From an uncultured Phocaeicola sp. (lineage in GTDB: Bacteria; Bacteroidota; Bacteroidia; Bacteroidales; Bacteroidaceae), in the NCBI GenBank assembly GCA_948566455.1, contig CAOYQO010000008.1, forward strand, positions 1 through 64,000: a stretch of 64,000 bases of DNA, given 5' to 3'. Within the stretch, counting starts at the first letter, position 1. Every line of letters starts with the position of its first letter. Shown here piece after piece: positions 53,194 through 63,020 of this stretch. The translations under genes and the position numbers were made by a program. Under the pieces are notes generated by a model. It did no database searches and had not been told where the DNA came from. It saw only the letters and a list, made by a program, of their open reading frames with translations.

Positions 53194-54327
53194 TCAGTTC
53201 TGTTTATTTAAAGGAAGATATACTCTGAATGTATTTTCATCACATTCTATCCGTATTTGCCTGTTCATCAACAAGGCAAAACGATTTTCCAGATTTTTCA
53301 ACCCGGTTCCGTTCGTATCAGGAGGAGACAATTTAGGATAGATGGGATTACTCACCACCAGTTCTTTTTGCTCGTTCAGCCTGATGATAATTTCCATTTT
53401 ATGCTCACTGTCTATCATATTATGAACGGTCACATTCTCTACCAGCGGAAGCAGTGAAAGCACAGGCAACGTCAGTTCATCCTGCATAACCTCATCCACC
53501 TGGATCGAGAAAACCAGTTTATTGGCAAAGCGTACTTCCATCACATAACGGAAAGATTGAATAAACTCCAGTTCTTCCCTCAAAGTAACCAGTCCTCTCT
53601 TATCACTTTGAAGAATATAACGGAAGATATCAGATAATTCATGCACATACATCAACGTTTTTTCATCATCCTTCTTCCGAATAAGCGATTGCACTCCATT
53701 CAAGGAGTTAAAGAAAAAATGTGGATTGATCTGATTAGCCAACGCATCACATCGGCTTTGCAGATTCTCTATACGTAGACGTTCTATCTCACGCTCTTTT
53801 TCACGCTGTGCGGAGTATAACATGGAAATATGCCCGATCAGCGTACACAGAGAACACAGAATAAAGAATTGGGAGATCAATGTACTACCGAGAAAATCAG
53901 TACGGATACCATAAGAGTGAATCCAATAGGAAATAGACGCAAAGCCTGCATAGGCAGCCAATGAATACAAGAAGTTACGGCCAAAACGTTCCTTAAACTG
54001 CGCTGTCGACAGTTGTCGCAAATTATAACGTAACAACAGACAAATCAGTCCCCAGAAGAAAAAGAAACGATAAACAAAATACCAATAAAAACCCGTACAA
54101 CTTGCTCCTTCCAGAAATTTTATATCCCACGGCAGACAGGCTATATTAGGGTATATGATAAAGACTGCACTAATCAGACCAACCAGCAGCAGTTTACGAC
54201 TTATATAAGTATCAAATGAGAGCATAAAACATTTCTTCTTTTCTACAAAGAAAGATATTTTTTTTGAGACTTGACAGTACCAAAGAATCAAAACGAAAAA
54301 ATAAGGTATAAAGACGAAACCACGCAT
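53194..54327 (-). CDS. LytS-type sensor histidine kinase
   Basis: 377 aa at most; an alternative ATG at 54225 would remove a first hydrophobic segment. Several membrane helices precede the His_kinase domain (ANQINPHFFFNSLNGVQSLIRKKDDE, with conserved His ~220) and a C-terminal ATPase region (LLPLVENVTVHNMIDSEHKM...NGTGLKNLENRF). Its partner is the LytTR regulator. Confidence 0.88.
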   Translation of the reverse strand: MRGFVFIPYFFVLILWYCQVSKKISFFVEKKKCFMLSFDTYISRKLLLVGLISAVFIIYPNIACLPWDIKFLEGASCTGFYWYFVYRFFFFWGLICLLLRYNLRQLSTAQFKERFGRNFLYSLAAYAGFASISYWIHSYGIRTDFLGSTLISQFFILCSLCTLIGHISMLYSAQREKEREIERLRIENLQSRCDALANQINPHFFFNSLNGVQSLIRKKDDEKTLMYVHELSDIFRYILQSDKRGLVTLREELEFIQSFRYVMEVRFANKLVFSIQVDEVMQDELTLPVLSLLPLVENVTVHNMIDSEHKMEIIIRLNEQKELVVSNPIYPKLSPPDTNGTGLKNLENRFALLMNRQIRIECDENTFRVYLPLNKQN

Positions 54328-54445
54328 AGAGAATTAAAACTCCGAATAAATTTGGTGGTTATAAAAACAATGCCCAAATTTGAACCCCGAAAATAAAGAC
54401 AGGAATATAAAATCCTCATCGGAGGGCATTATAATCAATAATTAT

Positions 54446-54500
54446 AGTGCCGGATAAGATGAATGGTGAGAATCATTCATCTTATCCGGCACTTTTTTTA
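54446..54500 (+). terminator. 20-bp perfect terminator in the MATE leader region
   Basis: AGTGCCGGATAAGATGAATG pairs without mismatch with its complement at 54474-54493 over an 8-nt loop and is followed by T7. It sits between divergent genes, 46 bp before the MATE ATG, so a short transcript or attenuated leader must end here. Confidence 0.7.
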
Positions 54501-54545
54501 TGCCATATCTATAGCTTCTACTAAATTGATGAAAGAATAAATTGG

Positions 54546-55877
54546 ATGAAAGAATTAGATTTGACACAGGGCAGCGTCCCTAAAGTACTATTACAATTTG
54601 CGGTTCCATTCCTGATAGCCAACGTGCTCCAGGCCCTTTACGGAGGTGCCGACCTTTTTGTTGTGGGACAATATGATGACTCTGCAAGCGTAGCGGCCGT
54701 AGCCATTGGTAGCCAAGTGATGCAAACCATTACAGGTATTATCTTGGGTATTACCACCGGAACAACCGTACTGATTGCCATTGCAACCGGAGCGAAAGAC
54801 GACCGACAAGTGGCGTCTACAATCGGTTCTTCCATTTGGTTGTTTTCAATTATCGGCATCGTACTTACTCTGGTCATGGTATTGTTCCATGACCGAATTT
54901 CCAGCTTGATGCACACTCCGACAGAAGCTATGGAAGATACGAAAAGTTACATTCTGGTTTGCTCGGTCGGTATACTGTTTATTGTAGGCTATAATGTCGT
55001 GTGTGGTATCCTGCGCGGACTGGGTGATTCGAAAACACCACTCTATTTTGTGGGACTGGCCTGTATAATCAATATTGTCCTTGACTTTATATTAGTGGGA
55101 GCTTTTCATCTCGGTCCTACCGGGGCAGCCATTGCTACTGTAACGGCACAAGGTGTCAGCTTTACGATAGCACTCTGGTTTTTATACTGGCGCGGATTTC
55201 ATTTCGAGTTTACACGACGGGATATCCGATTGAATAGAGTTTTATCTAAAAGAGTACTGACCTTGGGTGCCCCCATAGCATTGCAGGATGCATTGATCAA
55301 TGTTTCATTCCTGATAATCACTGTGATTGTGAATCAGATGGGAGTCATTGCATCAGCTTCTCTGGGTGTAGTCGAGAAAATTATTGTTTTTGCCATGTTA
55401 CCTCCTATGGCTATATCATCGGCTGTAGCCACAATGACAGCACAGAATTACGGTGCAGGACTTATACAGAGAATGAATAAGTGCCTACTTTCCGGAATAG
55501 GATTTGCTCTTATTTTTGGCCTATCGGTTTGCCTGTATTCGCAATTCCTGCCGGAAACGCTCACGGCATTCTTCACTAAAGATCCTGCGGTGGTGACAAT
55601 GGCAGCAGAATATCTACGGGGATACAGCATAGACTGTGTTGTGGTCAGTTTCGTTTTCTGTATCAATTCTTATTTCAGTGGACAGGGAAATTCGCTATTC
55701 CCTATGATTCACAGTCTGATAGCAACCTTCCTGTTCCGTATCCCGTTATCTTACTGGTTCAGTCAGATAGACAGTTCTTCACTGTTTATCATGGGCTTCG
55801 CTCCACCCATTTCTACAGTAGTTTCCTTATTTATATGTATCTGGTATCTGAGATATACACGAAAAAGAAATTACTAA
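54546..55877 (+). CDS. MATE-family efflux transporter
   Basis: 443 aa with about twelve transmembrane helices and MATE sequence marks (GSVPKVLLQFAVPFLIANVLQALYGGADLFVVGQY, TVTAQGVSFTIALW, IALQDALINVSF). It exports cationic compounds or drugs using an ion gradient. Preceded by a leader with a strong terminator, which suggests controlled expression. Intact; ends in TAA. Confidence 0.9.
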   Translation: MKELDLTQGSVPKVLLQFAVPFLIANVLQALYGGADLFVVGQYDDSASVAAVAIGSQVMQTITGIILGITTGTTVLIAIATGAKDDRQVASTIGSSIWLFSIIGIVLTLVMVLFHDRISSLMHTPTEAMEDTKSYILVCSVGILFIVGYNVVCGILRGLGDSKTPLYFVGLACIINIVLDFILVGAFHLGPTGAAIATVTAQGVSFTIALWFLYWRGFHFEFTRRDIRLNRVLSKRVLTLGAPIALQDALINVSFLIITVIVNQMGVIASASLGVVEKIIVFAMLPPMAISSAVATMTAQNYGAGLIQRMNKCLLSGIGFALIFGLSVCLYSQFLPETLTAFFTKDPAVVTMAAEYLRGYSIDCVVVSFVFCINSYFSGQGNSLFPMIHSLIATFLFRIPLSYWFSQIDSSSLFIMGFAPPISTVVSLFICIWYLRYTRKRNY

Positions 55878-55988
55878 AACACAATTTCCCTACTTTTAGG
55901 TATTGCCTCCCTTACTCAAGAAGCGTAACTTTGGCAAAAAATAAAAGTAGCCTATGGACCCCGGAAGAAAATGTGAGGAACAGCAAAA

Positions 55989-56028
55989 AGAGAGAATTTA
56001 TCAAAGTATAAGTTCTCTCTTTTTTTTT
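55989..56028 (+). terminator. Terminator downstream of MATE gene
   Basis: AGAGAGAA/TTCTCTCT stem with a T8 run, plus strand, 112 bp after the MATE stop. Confidence 0.65.
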
Positions 56029-56092
56029 GAATGAATTTGAATATCGTTCTTTTTTGCCAGATCGTATTAACTCTAATAATTCCCAAATAAAA

Positions 56093-56911
56093 ATGAAAAA
56101 GAAATATGAATTTAAGAGTGTAGTAGCTGAAACACTGCTGATACCTCTTTACATGAGAGCCAAAGAAAGTCGCCGGAAAGATGCCATCTTACGTGATCTG
56201 CAAGCCGAGCAACTGGTAGAAAGTATTGAATATGATTACTCTAAATTTGATAGTGCCAAATTGAGTGCCATAGGATGTGTCGTACGTGGATTATACTTTG
56301 ATAATACCATCCGACGTTTCATTGCCACACGAAAAAATCCGATAGTAGTGAATGTAGGTTGCGGACTGGATACCCGCTATCAACGTATTGAAGAACACGA
56401 CAAAGCCATATTTTATGAAATGGATTTACCCGAAGTAATCGACTTGCGACGTGATTTACTACCGGAACCTGCGGGCGATCATTACATAGCCGGTTCTTTG
56501 TTAGAAACCCAATGGATGGATGATCTCCGCAAAAAGCATCCCGAAGGAGAGTTTGTCATTGTTATCGAAGGTGTACTGATGTATTTCTATGAAAAGCAAG
56601 TACGACAATTACTCACTCGATTGGCCGACCGATTCAGTGGTGGTGAAGTATGGTTTGATGTGTGCGGACCTATGATGGCAAACTCCAAGTATATTAAACC
56701 CGACTCACTACGGGGGCACGAAGCACAAATCCGCTCCGGTCTGAAAGACGGGCATGAGGTGGAAAACTGGGAACCACGCCTGCAACTTATCGACCAGGCC
56801 CTCTACCAGAGATTCTTTCCCAAAAGATGGGGATTCGGCGGAAGGCTAATGGGGCTATTCCCGGATATTTGCAGGAAGTTCAGTTCGCTGTTGGGGTACA
56901 AAATTAAATAA
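56093..56911 (+). CDS. Class I SAM-dependent methyltransferase (LCMT/PPM-like)
   Basis: 272 aa from MKKKYEFKSVVAETLLIPLYMRA; an upstream in-frame ATG at 56027 overlaps the terminator T-run and is unlikely. SAM-binding motifs: VVNVGCGLDTRYQRI (~80), FYEMDLPEVIDLRRDLLP and VIVIEGVLMYF. It fits the leucine-carboxyl-methyltransferase-like family, which acts on carboxyl or small-molecule groups. Substrate unknown. Confidence 0.85.
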   Translation: MKKKYEFKSVVAETLLIPLYMRAKESRRKDAILRDLQAEQLVESIEYDYSKFDSAKLSAIGCVVRGLYFDNTIRRFIATRKNPIVVNVGCGLDTRYQRIEEHDKAIFYEMDLPEVIDLRRDLLPEPAGDHYIAGSLLETQWMDDLRKKHPEGEFVIVIEGVLMYFYEKQVRQLLTRLADRFSGGEVWFDVCGPMMANSKYIKPDSLRGHEAQIRSGLKDGHEVENWEPRLQLIDQALYQRFFPKRWGFGGRLMGLFPDICRKFSSLLGYKIK

Positions 56912-57802
56912 CTACGCTCTGTACTCGTTTGGTGTCATCCCCACCACCTTTTTAAACAGACGGCTTAAATGATGTGGATATTTGAAGCCCAGTTCATAGG
57001 CAACTTCGCTGACAGTCTTATTCTCATCATAAAGCCGTTCTTTTGCTTTCTCTATCACAAAGAGCTGAATGGATTCCTGAGCTGATTTACCTGTTTCTTT
57101 CTTTATCAGATCCCCAAAATAATTAGGAGAAAGATGCAATCGGTCTGCAACATATTGCACGGATGGTAAACCGACAGTTTGCGGTTGGTCTGATTCAAAG
57201 TAATCACTGAGTAGATTTTCAAAACGCACTAGAATATCTTTATTTATGTTTTCACGCGTAATAAACTGACGGTCATAAAAACGCTGGCAATGGTTCAGCA
57301 GAAGCTCAATCGTAGAGGCTATAATATCTTTACTATGCTTATCTATGGCACGCTCCAATTCTTCTTGTATTTCAACAAAACAATTAAGGATAATCTGCCG
57401 TTCACGCTCAGACATATGCAAAGCCTCATTAGCCTCATAAGAGAAAAAGCTGTAATCTTTCATTTTACGTCCCAGCGAAGTACCTCGCAGCAAATCCGGA
57501 TGAAAAGCCAATACCTTACCTTGAGGATTCAGTGTCTCTCCGTCATCATCAATTCCCGCCACTTGACCAGGAGCCACAAATACCAGTGTACCTTCCTGAT
57601 AATCGTACGTACTACGTCCATAAGACAATTCTCCACACTTGAGCTGTTTCAGAAAAATACAATAGAAACCAAAATTCTTACGTCCATGCCTTAAAGATTT
57701 CAATGTTGAAAAGTCAACCACACTAACGAGCGGATGCAATGTCTCCACTCCCATTACCATATTATACTCCTGAATAGTATTCAATTTTACGATTGTACCC
57801 AT
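56912..57802 (-). CDS. AraC-family transcription regulator
   Basis: 296 aa, N-terminal cupin-like sensor (TYDYQEGTLVFVAPGQVAGI) and C-terminal double HTH (YVADRLHLSPNYFGDLIKKETGKSAQESIQLFVIEKAKERLYDENKTVSEVAYELGFKYPHHLSRLFKKVVGMTPNEYR). Divergent from the aldo-keto reductase genes 245 bp away and likely to control them. Confidence 0.9.
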   Translation of the reverse strand: MGTIVKLNTIQEYNMVMGVETLHPLVSVVDFSTLKSLRHGRKNFGFYCIFLKQLKCGELSYGRSTYDYQEGTLVFVAPGQVAGIDDDGETLNPQGKVLAFHPDLLRGTSLGRKMKDYSFFSYEANEALHMSERERQIILNCFVEIQEELERAIDKHSKDIIASTIELLLNHCQRFYDRQFITRENINKDILVRFENLLSDYFESDQPQTVGLPSVQYVADRLHLSPNYFGDLIKKETGKSAQESIQLFVIEKAKERLYDENKTVSEVAYELGFKYPHHLSRLFKKVVGMTPNEYRA

Positions 57803-58005
57803 AATCTGAATAATTTAATCTGATGACAAAAATAACAGTTTTCTTTCAGCATTCCATCACTTGTATTGCAAAATCTGTAATATTGGTATAAGAAACTGTA
57901 ACCTGTGTATACAGTTCATTATCAAGTATTCAATCAATATTTTAAAACCGTAATAATGGTGTGCAATGCAGTAATCTGTCTATTTACAAACTTCATCCCA
58001 CAACT

Positions 58006-58013
58006 TACCTTTG
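58006..58013 (+). promoter_or_regulatory. -7 box of the aldo-keto reductase operon
   Basis: TACCTTTG matches TAnnTTTG; a TTTA at 57983-57986 is near the -33 position. It lies 33 bp before the ATG at 58047. Confidence 0.45.
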
Positions 58014-58046
58014 CAACATCAAAAAAACTGCAAAAAGACAAGAGTA

Positions 58047-58892
58047 ATGAAATACAGAGAATTAGGAAAGAGCGGACTTAAAGTTTCCGCATTGGGTTTG
58101 GGTTGTATGGGTATGAGTCACGGTTATGGTGCTGCCGCTGATAAGAAAAAAATGATTAACCTTATTCATCAGGCTATAGAAAAAGGAATCACTTTTTTTG
58201 ATACTGCTGAAGTATATGGTCCATACACCAACGAGGAATTAGTAGGTGAAGCCTTAGAATCTTATCGGAAAGATGTAGTCATTGCTACCAAATGTGGTAT
58301 TCAGATGGTCGACGGCAAACAAATTGTCATTGGTAAACCGGAAATAATACGAAGTTCCATCGAAGGTTCCCTCAGGCGTCTGCAGACAGATCATATCGAT
58401 CTGTACTATCTGCACCGTGTGGACCCGGATGTTCCTATAGAAGAAGTGGCAGAAACCATGAAAGAATTATTGCCCACTCTCGAAGAACTGGGTATCGGTT
58501 TCGTCCCCTTCAGCCCGCTGGATAAAGGTTTCCTGACGGGAAATATCAGCAAAGACACACAATTCGGTAAAGACGATTTCCGCAGTATCGTTCCACGCTT
58601 TACTGCTGAGAATCTGAATGCCAATCAGGTTATAGTTGATTTTGTGAGAAAGCTGGCGGAAGAGAAGAATGTAACGCCTGCACAGATTGCATTGGCTTGG
58701 GTACTTGCTGTAAAACCCTGGATCGCTCCCATTCCGGGAACCACCAAACTGAAACGCCTGAAAGAGAATATACAGGGTATAAATGTGGAAATAAGCCCGG
58801 AAGAGTTGACAAGGATAAATGATACACTTAATTCTATTCCAGTGTCAGGCGACCGCTATCCGGCAGAGTTAGCAAAAAGAGTAGGCAAATAA
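58047..58892 (+). pseudogene. Aldo-keto reductase with an internal in-frame deletion
   Basis: 281 aa from MKYRELGKSGLKVSALGLG. Catalytic Asp/Tyr (FFDTAEVYGPY), Lys (IATKCG) and His (YYLHRVDPDVPI) are present. After EEVAETMKEL the sequence jumps to LPTLEELGIGFVPFSPLDKGFLTG. Relatives have about 45 more residues here (EGKIRHWGLSE... to ...EKEVLPTLEEL), covering barrel strands 5 and 6. An in-frame loss of about 135-140 bp is inferred at about 58467-58472. The protein is probably unstable or inactive, though the frame is kept. Confidence 0.75.
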
Positions 58893-58986
58893 ACAAAGGG
58901 CTTAAAATAATACAATAATCTACAATGTCCGGGAATATTAAGGAAGTAAAGTGTTTTAATATAAAATCAATAAAGAGAAAGTTATT

Positions 58987-59829
58987 ATGCAGAAAGTAAA
59001 ATTAAATAATGGTATCGAAATGCCAATTCTCGGTTTCGGTGTATATCAAATCGAAGATCAAGCTTTGTGTGAACAATGTGTATATGACGCTATTGAAGCA
59101 GGTTACCGTTCCATAGATACGGCTGCCGCTTATGGTAATGAAGAAGCTGTAGGAAGAGCCATCAAACGCAGTGGCATCCCCCGCGAAGACTTGTTTATCA
59201 CTACCAAACTCTGGATATCAGATGCCGGTTATGACAAAGCAAAGAAAGCCTTCGAAGCATCCATGAAAGGTTTGCAACTCGATTATCTGGATCTGTACCT
59301 TATTCATCAGCCATTCAATGACTATTACGGTGCTTGGCGTGCTATGGAAGAATTATACAAGGAAGGTAGAATTCGTTCCATCGGCGTCAGCAACTTTATG
59401 CCCGACCGTCTGGTAGATCTGATCCTTCATAATGAAATCACACCTGCCGTCAATCAGGTAGAGACTAACCCTTTCTACCAACAAATCGAAGCAGAGGCAT
59501 TCATGCAAGAGAAAGGTGTTCAGGTTGAATCATGGGCTCCATTTGCCGAAGGAAAAAACAATATGTTCCAGAATGAGACATTAGCGGCCATTGCAGGCAA
59601 ATATGGTAAATCCATTGCACAAGTTATATTGCGATGGTTGATACAAAGAAATATTGTCGTTATCCCGAAATCCATCCGTAAAGAACGAATTATTGAAAAC
59701 TTCAATGTATTCGATTTTGAACTGACAAAAGAAGATATGAAAAAAATAGCAGCACTGGATACTAATATCAGTTGCTTCTTCTCACATCGTGATCCGAAGA
59801 TGGTAGAGTGGCTGAGCGGATTACATTAG
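58987..59829 (+). CDS. Aldo-keto reductase (AKR5-like)
   Basis: 280 aa, MQKVKLNNGIEMPILGFGVYQI. Catalytic tetrad visible: RSIDTAAAYGNE (Asp, Tyr), FITTKLWISD (Lys) and LYLIHQPFNDYYG (His). NADPH-binding end IPKSIRKERIIENFNVFDF. It reduces aldehydes, possibly 2,5-diketo-gluconate-like or general carbonyls. Intact. Downstream of the deleted reductase in the AraC-controlled region. Confidence 0.9.
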   Translation: MQKVKLNNGIEMPILGFGVYQIEDQALCEQCVYDAIEAGYRSIDTAAAYGNEEAVGRAIKRSGIPREDLFITTKLWISDAGYDKAKKAFEASMKGLQLDYLDLYLIHQPFNDYYGAWRAMEELYKEGRIRSIGVSNFMPDRLVDLILHNEITPAVNQVETNPFYQQIEAEAFMQEKGVQVESWAPFAEGKNNMFQNETLAAIAGKYGKSIAQVILRWLIQRNIVVIPKSIRKERIIENFNVFDFELTKEDMKKIAALDTNISCFFSHRDPKMVEWLSGLH

Positions 59830-59865
59830 AAACACTCCAAGTCCCAATACATTTCAATAAGATCA

Positions 59866-59897
59866 TTTGCATACAATCGGCATATTAGTTACTTTTG
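59866..59897 (+). promoter_or_regulatory. Bacteroidales promoter before hxlR-like gene
   Basis: TTTG at 59866-59869 and TACTTTTG at 59890-59897 are spaced by 20 bp, a full match to the TTTG-N19-21-TAnnTTTG consensus. Confidence 0.65.
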
Positions 59898-59923
59898 TAG
59901 AGTGTTTTATAAATCAACCTAAT

Positions 59924-60292
59924 ATGAATAGAATAAATATACCCAATAGCTCTTATGCCGATTGTCCTATTCGAATGATATTATCACGTATCAGCGATAA
60001 ATGGTCAATACTGACTCTCTTCACTTTGACACAGGCTCCTGTTATGCGATTCAACGAACTACAAAAGACAATACCGGATATATCTCAGAAAATGTTGACA
60101 GTCACCCTCCGTACATTAGAAGAAGACGGATTGGTAAAAAGACAAATCTATGCACAGGTTCCCCCAAAAGTAGAATATTCACTCACTAAAAGAGCTATGT
60201 CTCTACTACCACATATAAACTCTTTAATTTCGTGGGCGCAGGAAAATATGGAAGATATAATCAATGACAGAAAAAAGCATAAGAGCGAATAA
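59924..60292 (+). CDS. HxlR-family regulator
   Basis: 122 aa from MNRINIPNSSYADCPIRMIL, start chosen to follow the promoter at 59890. Winged-helix HxlR form: CPIRMILSRISDKWSILTLFTLTQAPVMRFNELQKTIPDISQKMLTVTLRTLEEDGLVKR. A conserved Cys near residue 12 may sense oxidants or electrophiles. It may regulate the aldo-keto reductases upstream. Confidence 0.88.
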   Translation: MNRINIPNSSYADCPIRMILSRISDKWSILTLFTLTQAPVMRFNELQKTIPDISQKMLTVTLRTLEEDGLVKRQIYAQVPPKVEYSLTKRAMSLLPHINSLISWAQENMEDIINDRKKHKSE

Positions 60293-60350
60293 AAAATCGC
60301 CCTTATGCCTTTTCCAAAAATGGTATTATAAAGTTCCCAGAAAGACTTTC

Positions 60351-61037
60351 TTACATCGCTTTCCAAAACTTCTGGAAGTCCTTGTACCGTCCGTAACAAA
60401 CCAGTTCGTCACCAGCTTGTACTTGATCATTTTCAGGTAATTCATTCATCACATCATGTTCTGTAAATGAGATGCCCAGACAGTTCTTTAAAGTCTTGGC
60501 ACGCTTCAATGCTAATAACTTCAAACCAAATTCTTTATCCAGATTCAATTCATTGGCATAGTATCCTATCATTTTTTCCGGCACAGTAAATTTCACTACA
60601 TAATAATTTGAGTCCACCCTGAATGTTTCCATATTGGCACCAAATTCCAACAGATGTACCAAACCACGAGCAGCATCTTCCTCCGGAGTTAAAATCCGTT
60701 CCAAATCAAAAGCCTCAAGTACGGAACGATGGACATTATCAATAGCCCGCGCATAGATATGCTCCACTTTCTGTTGTTTCAGTAAAGCCACTACACGAAT
60801 GGAAGCGCCAAAATTCTCACCAATAGCCACTACTACCACATCCACTCCATTTAAAGGAAGAACTGCAAGCGCCTGCTCGTCAGTTGCATCCAATACAAAA
60901 GCTGTAGCTATTTTTTCTTTTATACTATCTACACGGCTTGCACTCACATCTGCACCAATCACTTCGTGCCCCAATGCCGACAATTCCTCGGCAAGCATGT
61001 GTCCGTAATTTCCTAAACCGATAATAATATACTTCAT
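60351..61037 (-). CDS. trkA: TrkA/KtrA potassium-uptake regulator
   Basis: 228 aa. RCK-N Rossmann domain (KYIIIGLGNYGHMLAEELSALGHEVIGAD) and RCK-C domain (FGLKLLALKRAKTLKNCLGIS...DQVQAGDELVCYG). Cytosolic subunit that gates the TrkH channel on nucleotide binding. Encoded 23 bp after the trkH stop. Confidence 0.93.
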   Translation of the reverse strand: MKYIIIGLGNYGHMLAEELSALGHEVIGADVSASRVDSIKEKIATAFVLDATDEQALAVLPLNGVDVVVVAIGENFGASIRVVALLKQQKVEHIYARAIDNVHRSVLEAFDLERILTPEEDAARGLVHLLEFGANMETFRVDSNYYVVKFTVPEKMIGYYANELNLDKEFGLKLLALKRAKTLKNCLGISFTEHDVMNELPENDQVQAGDELVCYGRYKDFQKFWKAM

Positions 61038-61060
61038 ACTATTTATTTTACTACTAATTA

Positions 61061-62890
61061 CTAATTTATAATGATCTGTCCACTTGGATACTGATACTTC
61101 GTATGTTTCTTTTGCTTAATGATACCCAACATCAATGTAATCAAACCCACACGTCCGATAAACATCAAGAAAGCAACAAGTAACTTACTATTATCACCCA
61201 AGGTCGGAGTCAGATTTAAACTGGAACCTACTGTACTCAGTGCCGACACACATTCAAACAAAAGTGCCATAACAGATGCCTGAGGTTCCCATATCGTCAG
61301 AATAAAAACAAAAACAAATAAAACACCGAGAGACATCACCACTGTAGCATTGGAACGACGGATTGAATCGTATGACAACTCACGGCCGAACACTTCTACC
61401 TTTTCCGTACCGCGCAACACGGCAACCAGATTCAATACGACTACCGCAAAAGCATTCACCTTGACACCACCGGCCGTAGATTGTGCTGCACCACCAACCC
61501 ACATCAGGAAAATATAGATCAATACACTCTGTACTCCCAACGAAGTTAAATCCACACTGGTAAACCCAGCAGTACGCGGACAAGTTGCATTGAAAAATGC
61601 TTGTGTCCATTTATCAGCAACTGACATACCGGCAAAGGCATGGTTCCACTCAAAAATGGCAATAAGAATTGTACCAAGCACCAGTAACAGAAAAGTCATA
61701 ATAAGTACAATCCTCGTATTCAGGTTATACAGATGGTAAAAACGATGTCTGTCCCACTCCCATGTATGCAAGAACTTCCATATACGACGTAAATGATGGA
61801 GTACGATATCTTTAAAATTCACCAATATCGGGAAACCGATACCACCCAGAATAATCAGCAAGGATATATAAATAAGGAAGGGATTATGCCCCGTCATCAC
61901 CAGTGGATTACCCAGATTGCCTGGCAATGTGGAAAAACCCGCATTACAAAACGCTGATATGGCATGGAAAGCTGAAAAGGCTACTTCTTCCTCAAAAGTC
62001 ATTCCCATTGTTCCATGAATATCACTCCAGATAGCAAACATCCCCATCCCTTCTATAGCCAGCGTAAAGCCTAATATATACAGTAAAGTAGAAAGCAATG
62101 AATTCAATGAATTGGAACTAACCATATCACGAACCACCAACTGGTTATAGAATGATGTATTACCCATAAAGAACATCGCAAAAAAACTGGTCAGTGTCAT
62201 CACCCCCAAACCGCCAATCTGTATGAGTAGGATAATCACCACAAAACCAGATGTAGTAAAGGTGGAAGCCACATCCACCGAAGTCAGTCCTGTGACACAC
62301 ACTGCACTGGTGGAAATAAACAAAGAATCCACCCACGAAATTCCATTCATCGTACAGCGAGGCAGCATTAACAGACCTGTTCCTATAATAATAATAATAA
62401 AGAAACTACCAGCCAAGATTAAAGAAGGATTCATTCTCCGTCCTAATAACCTAACCAAGCCATTGGACAGATTAAAGAAAGAAAAAATGAGCAAAAGTAC
62501 AATGTGATAAGGTTTTCCGTTCAGGAATTCCCAAAAGTACAAAATAGCTCCTTCTTCCTCCGGTCGATGGAAAATAACCGGAATCAGAGTAAGATAGAGT
62601 AAGGCGATCAGTATCCAGGCCAGTTTCTTAAATGCACGCTTTGTATCTCTGTATTCCAACAAAAGATGCAAAGTCACTTCCGTCAGGAAAACACCCCACA
62701 CAAACCGATAAAGAGTTTGCAGTTGAGAAGCCTCGTGTTCGGAAATAGTAAAGCCGTGTTCATATACTACACCTACAATTAACAGAATAGAAGCCAGGTA
62801 GGCTACGTAAGTCACCCCTCCAAGAATGATCCGAGTGTACGGATGAATCCATTTATTCTGATATAACAAGAATTTATGATAAATCTTCAT
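61061..62890 (-). CDS. trkH: TrkH/KtrB potassium transporter subunit
   Basis: 609 aa from MKIYHKFLLYQNKWIHP; an ATG at 62950 would add a non-typical leader. An N-terminal extra membrane domain (1-150) precedes the channel part with selectivity-filter loops (ISTSAVCVTGLTSVD, AISAFCNAGFSTLPGN, NATCPRTAGFTSVDL, SALSTVGSSLNLTP). Imports K+. Operon with trkA. Confidence 0.92.
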   Translation of the reverse strand: MKIYHKFLLYQNKWIHPYTRIILGGVTYVAYLASILLIVGVVYEHGFTISEHEASQLQTLYRFVWGVFLTEVTLHLLLEYRDTKRAFKKLAWILIALLYLTLIPVIFHRPEEEGAILYFWEFLNGKPYHIVLLLIFSFFNLSNGLVRLLGRRMNPSLILAGSFFIIIIIGTGLLMLPRCTMNGISWVDSLFISTSAVCVTGLTSVDVASTFTTSGFVVIILLIQIGGLGVMTLTSFFAMFFMGNTSFYNQLVVRDMVSSNSLNSLLSTLLYILGFTLAIEGMGMFAIWSDIHGTMGMTFEEEVAFSAFHAISAFCNAGFSTLPGNLGNPLVMTGHNPFLIYISLLIILGGIGFPILVNFKDIVLHHLRRIWKFLHTWEWDRHRFYHLYNLNTRIVLIMTFLLLVLGTILIAIFEWNHAFAGMSVADKWTQAFFNATCPRTAGFTSVDLTSLGVQSVLIYIFLMWVGGAAQSTAGGVKVNAFAVVVLNLVAVLRGTEKVEVFGRELSYDSIRRSNATVVMSLGVLFVFVFILTIWEPQASVMALLFECVSALSTVGSSLNLTPTLGDNSKLLVAFLMFIGRVGLITLMLGIIKQKKHTKYQYPSGQIIIN

Positions 62891-62962
62891 GGAGACCAAA
62901 TTAAATATCAGGCAAACATAAACAAAACAATGCGTATAGACAAAAAACAAAAGAAAAAAGAA

Positions 62963-62990
62963 TTTGTTTTAAAAATAATAGTTACATTTG
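62963..62990 (+). promoter_or_regulatory. Promoter before the trpB-like gene
   Basis: TTTG at 62963-62966 and TACATTTG at 62983-62990. Spacing of 16 bp is shorter than the 19-21 bp consensus. Confidence 0.4.
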
Positions 62991-63020
62991 GCCTCGTAAA
63001 TTTTAATAGAAGTAACCACT

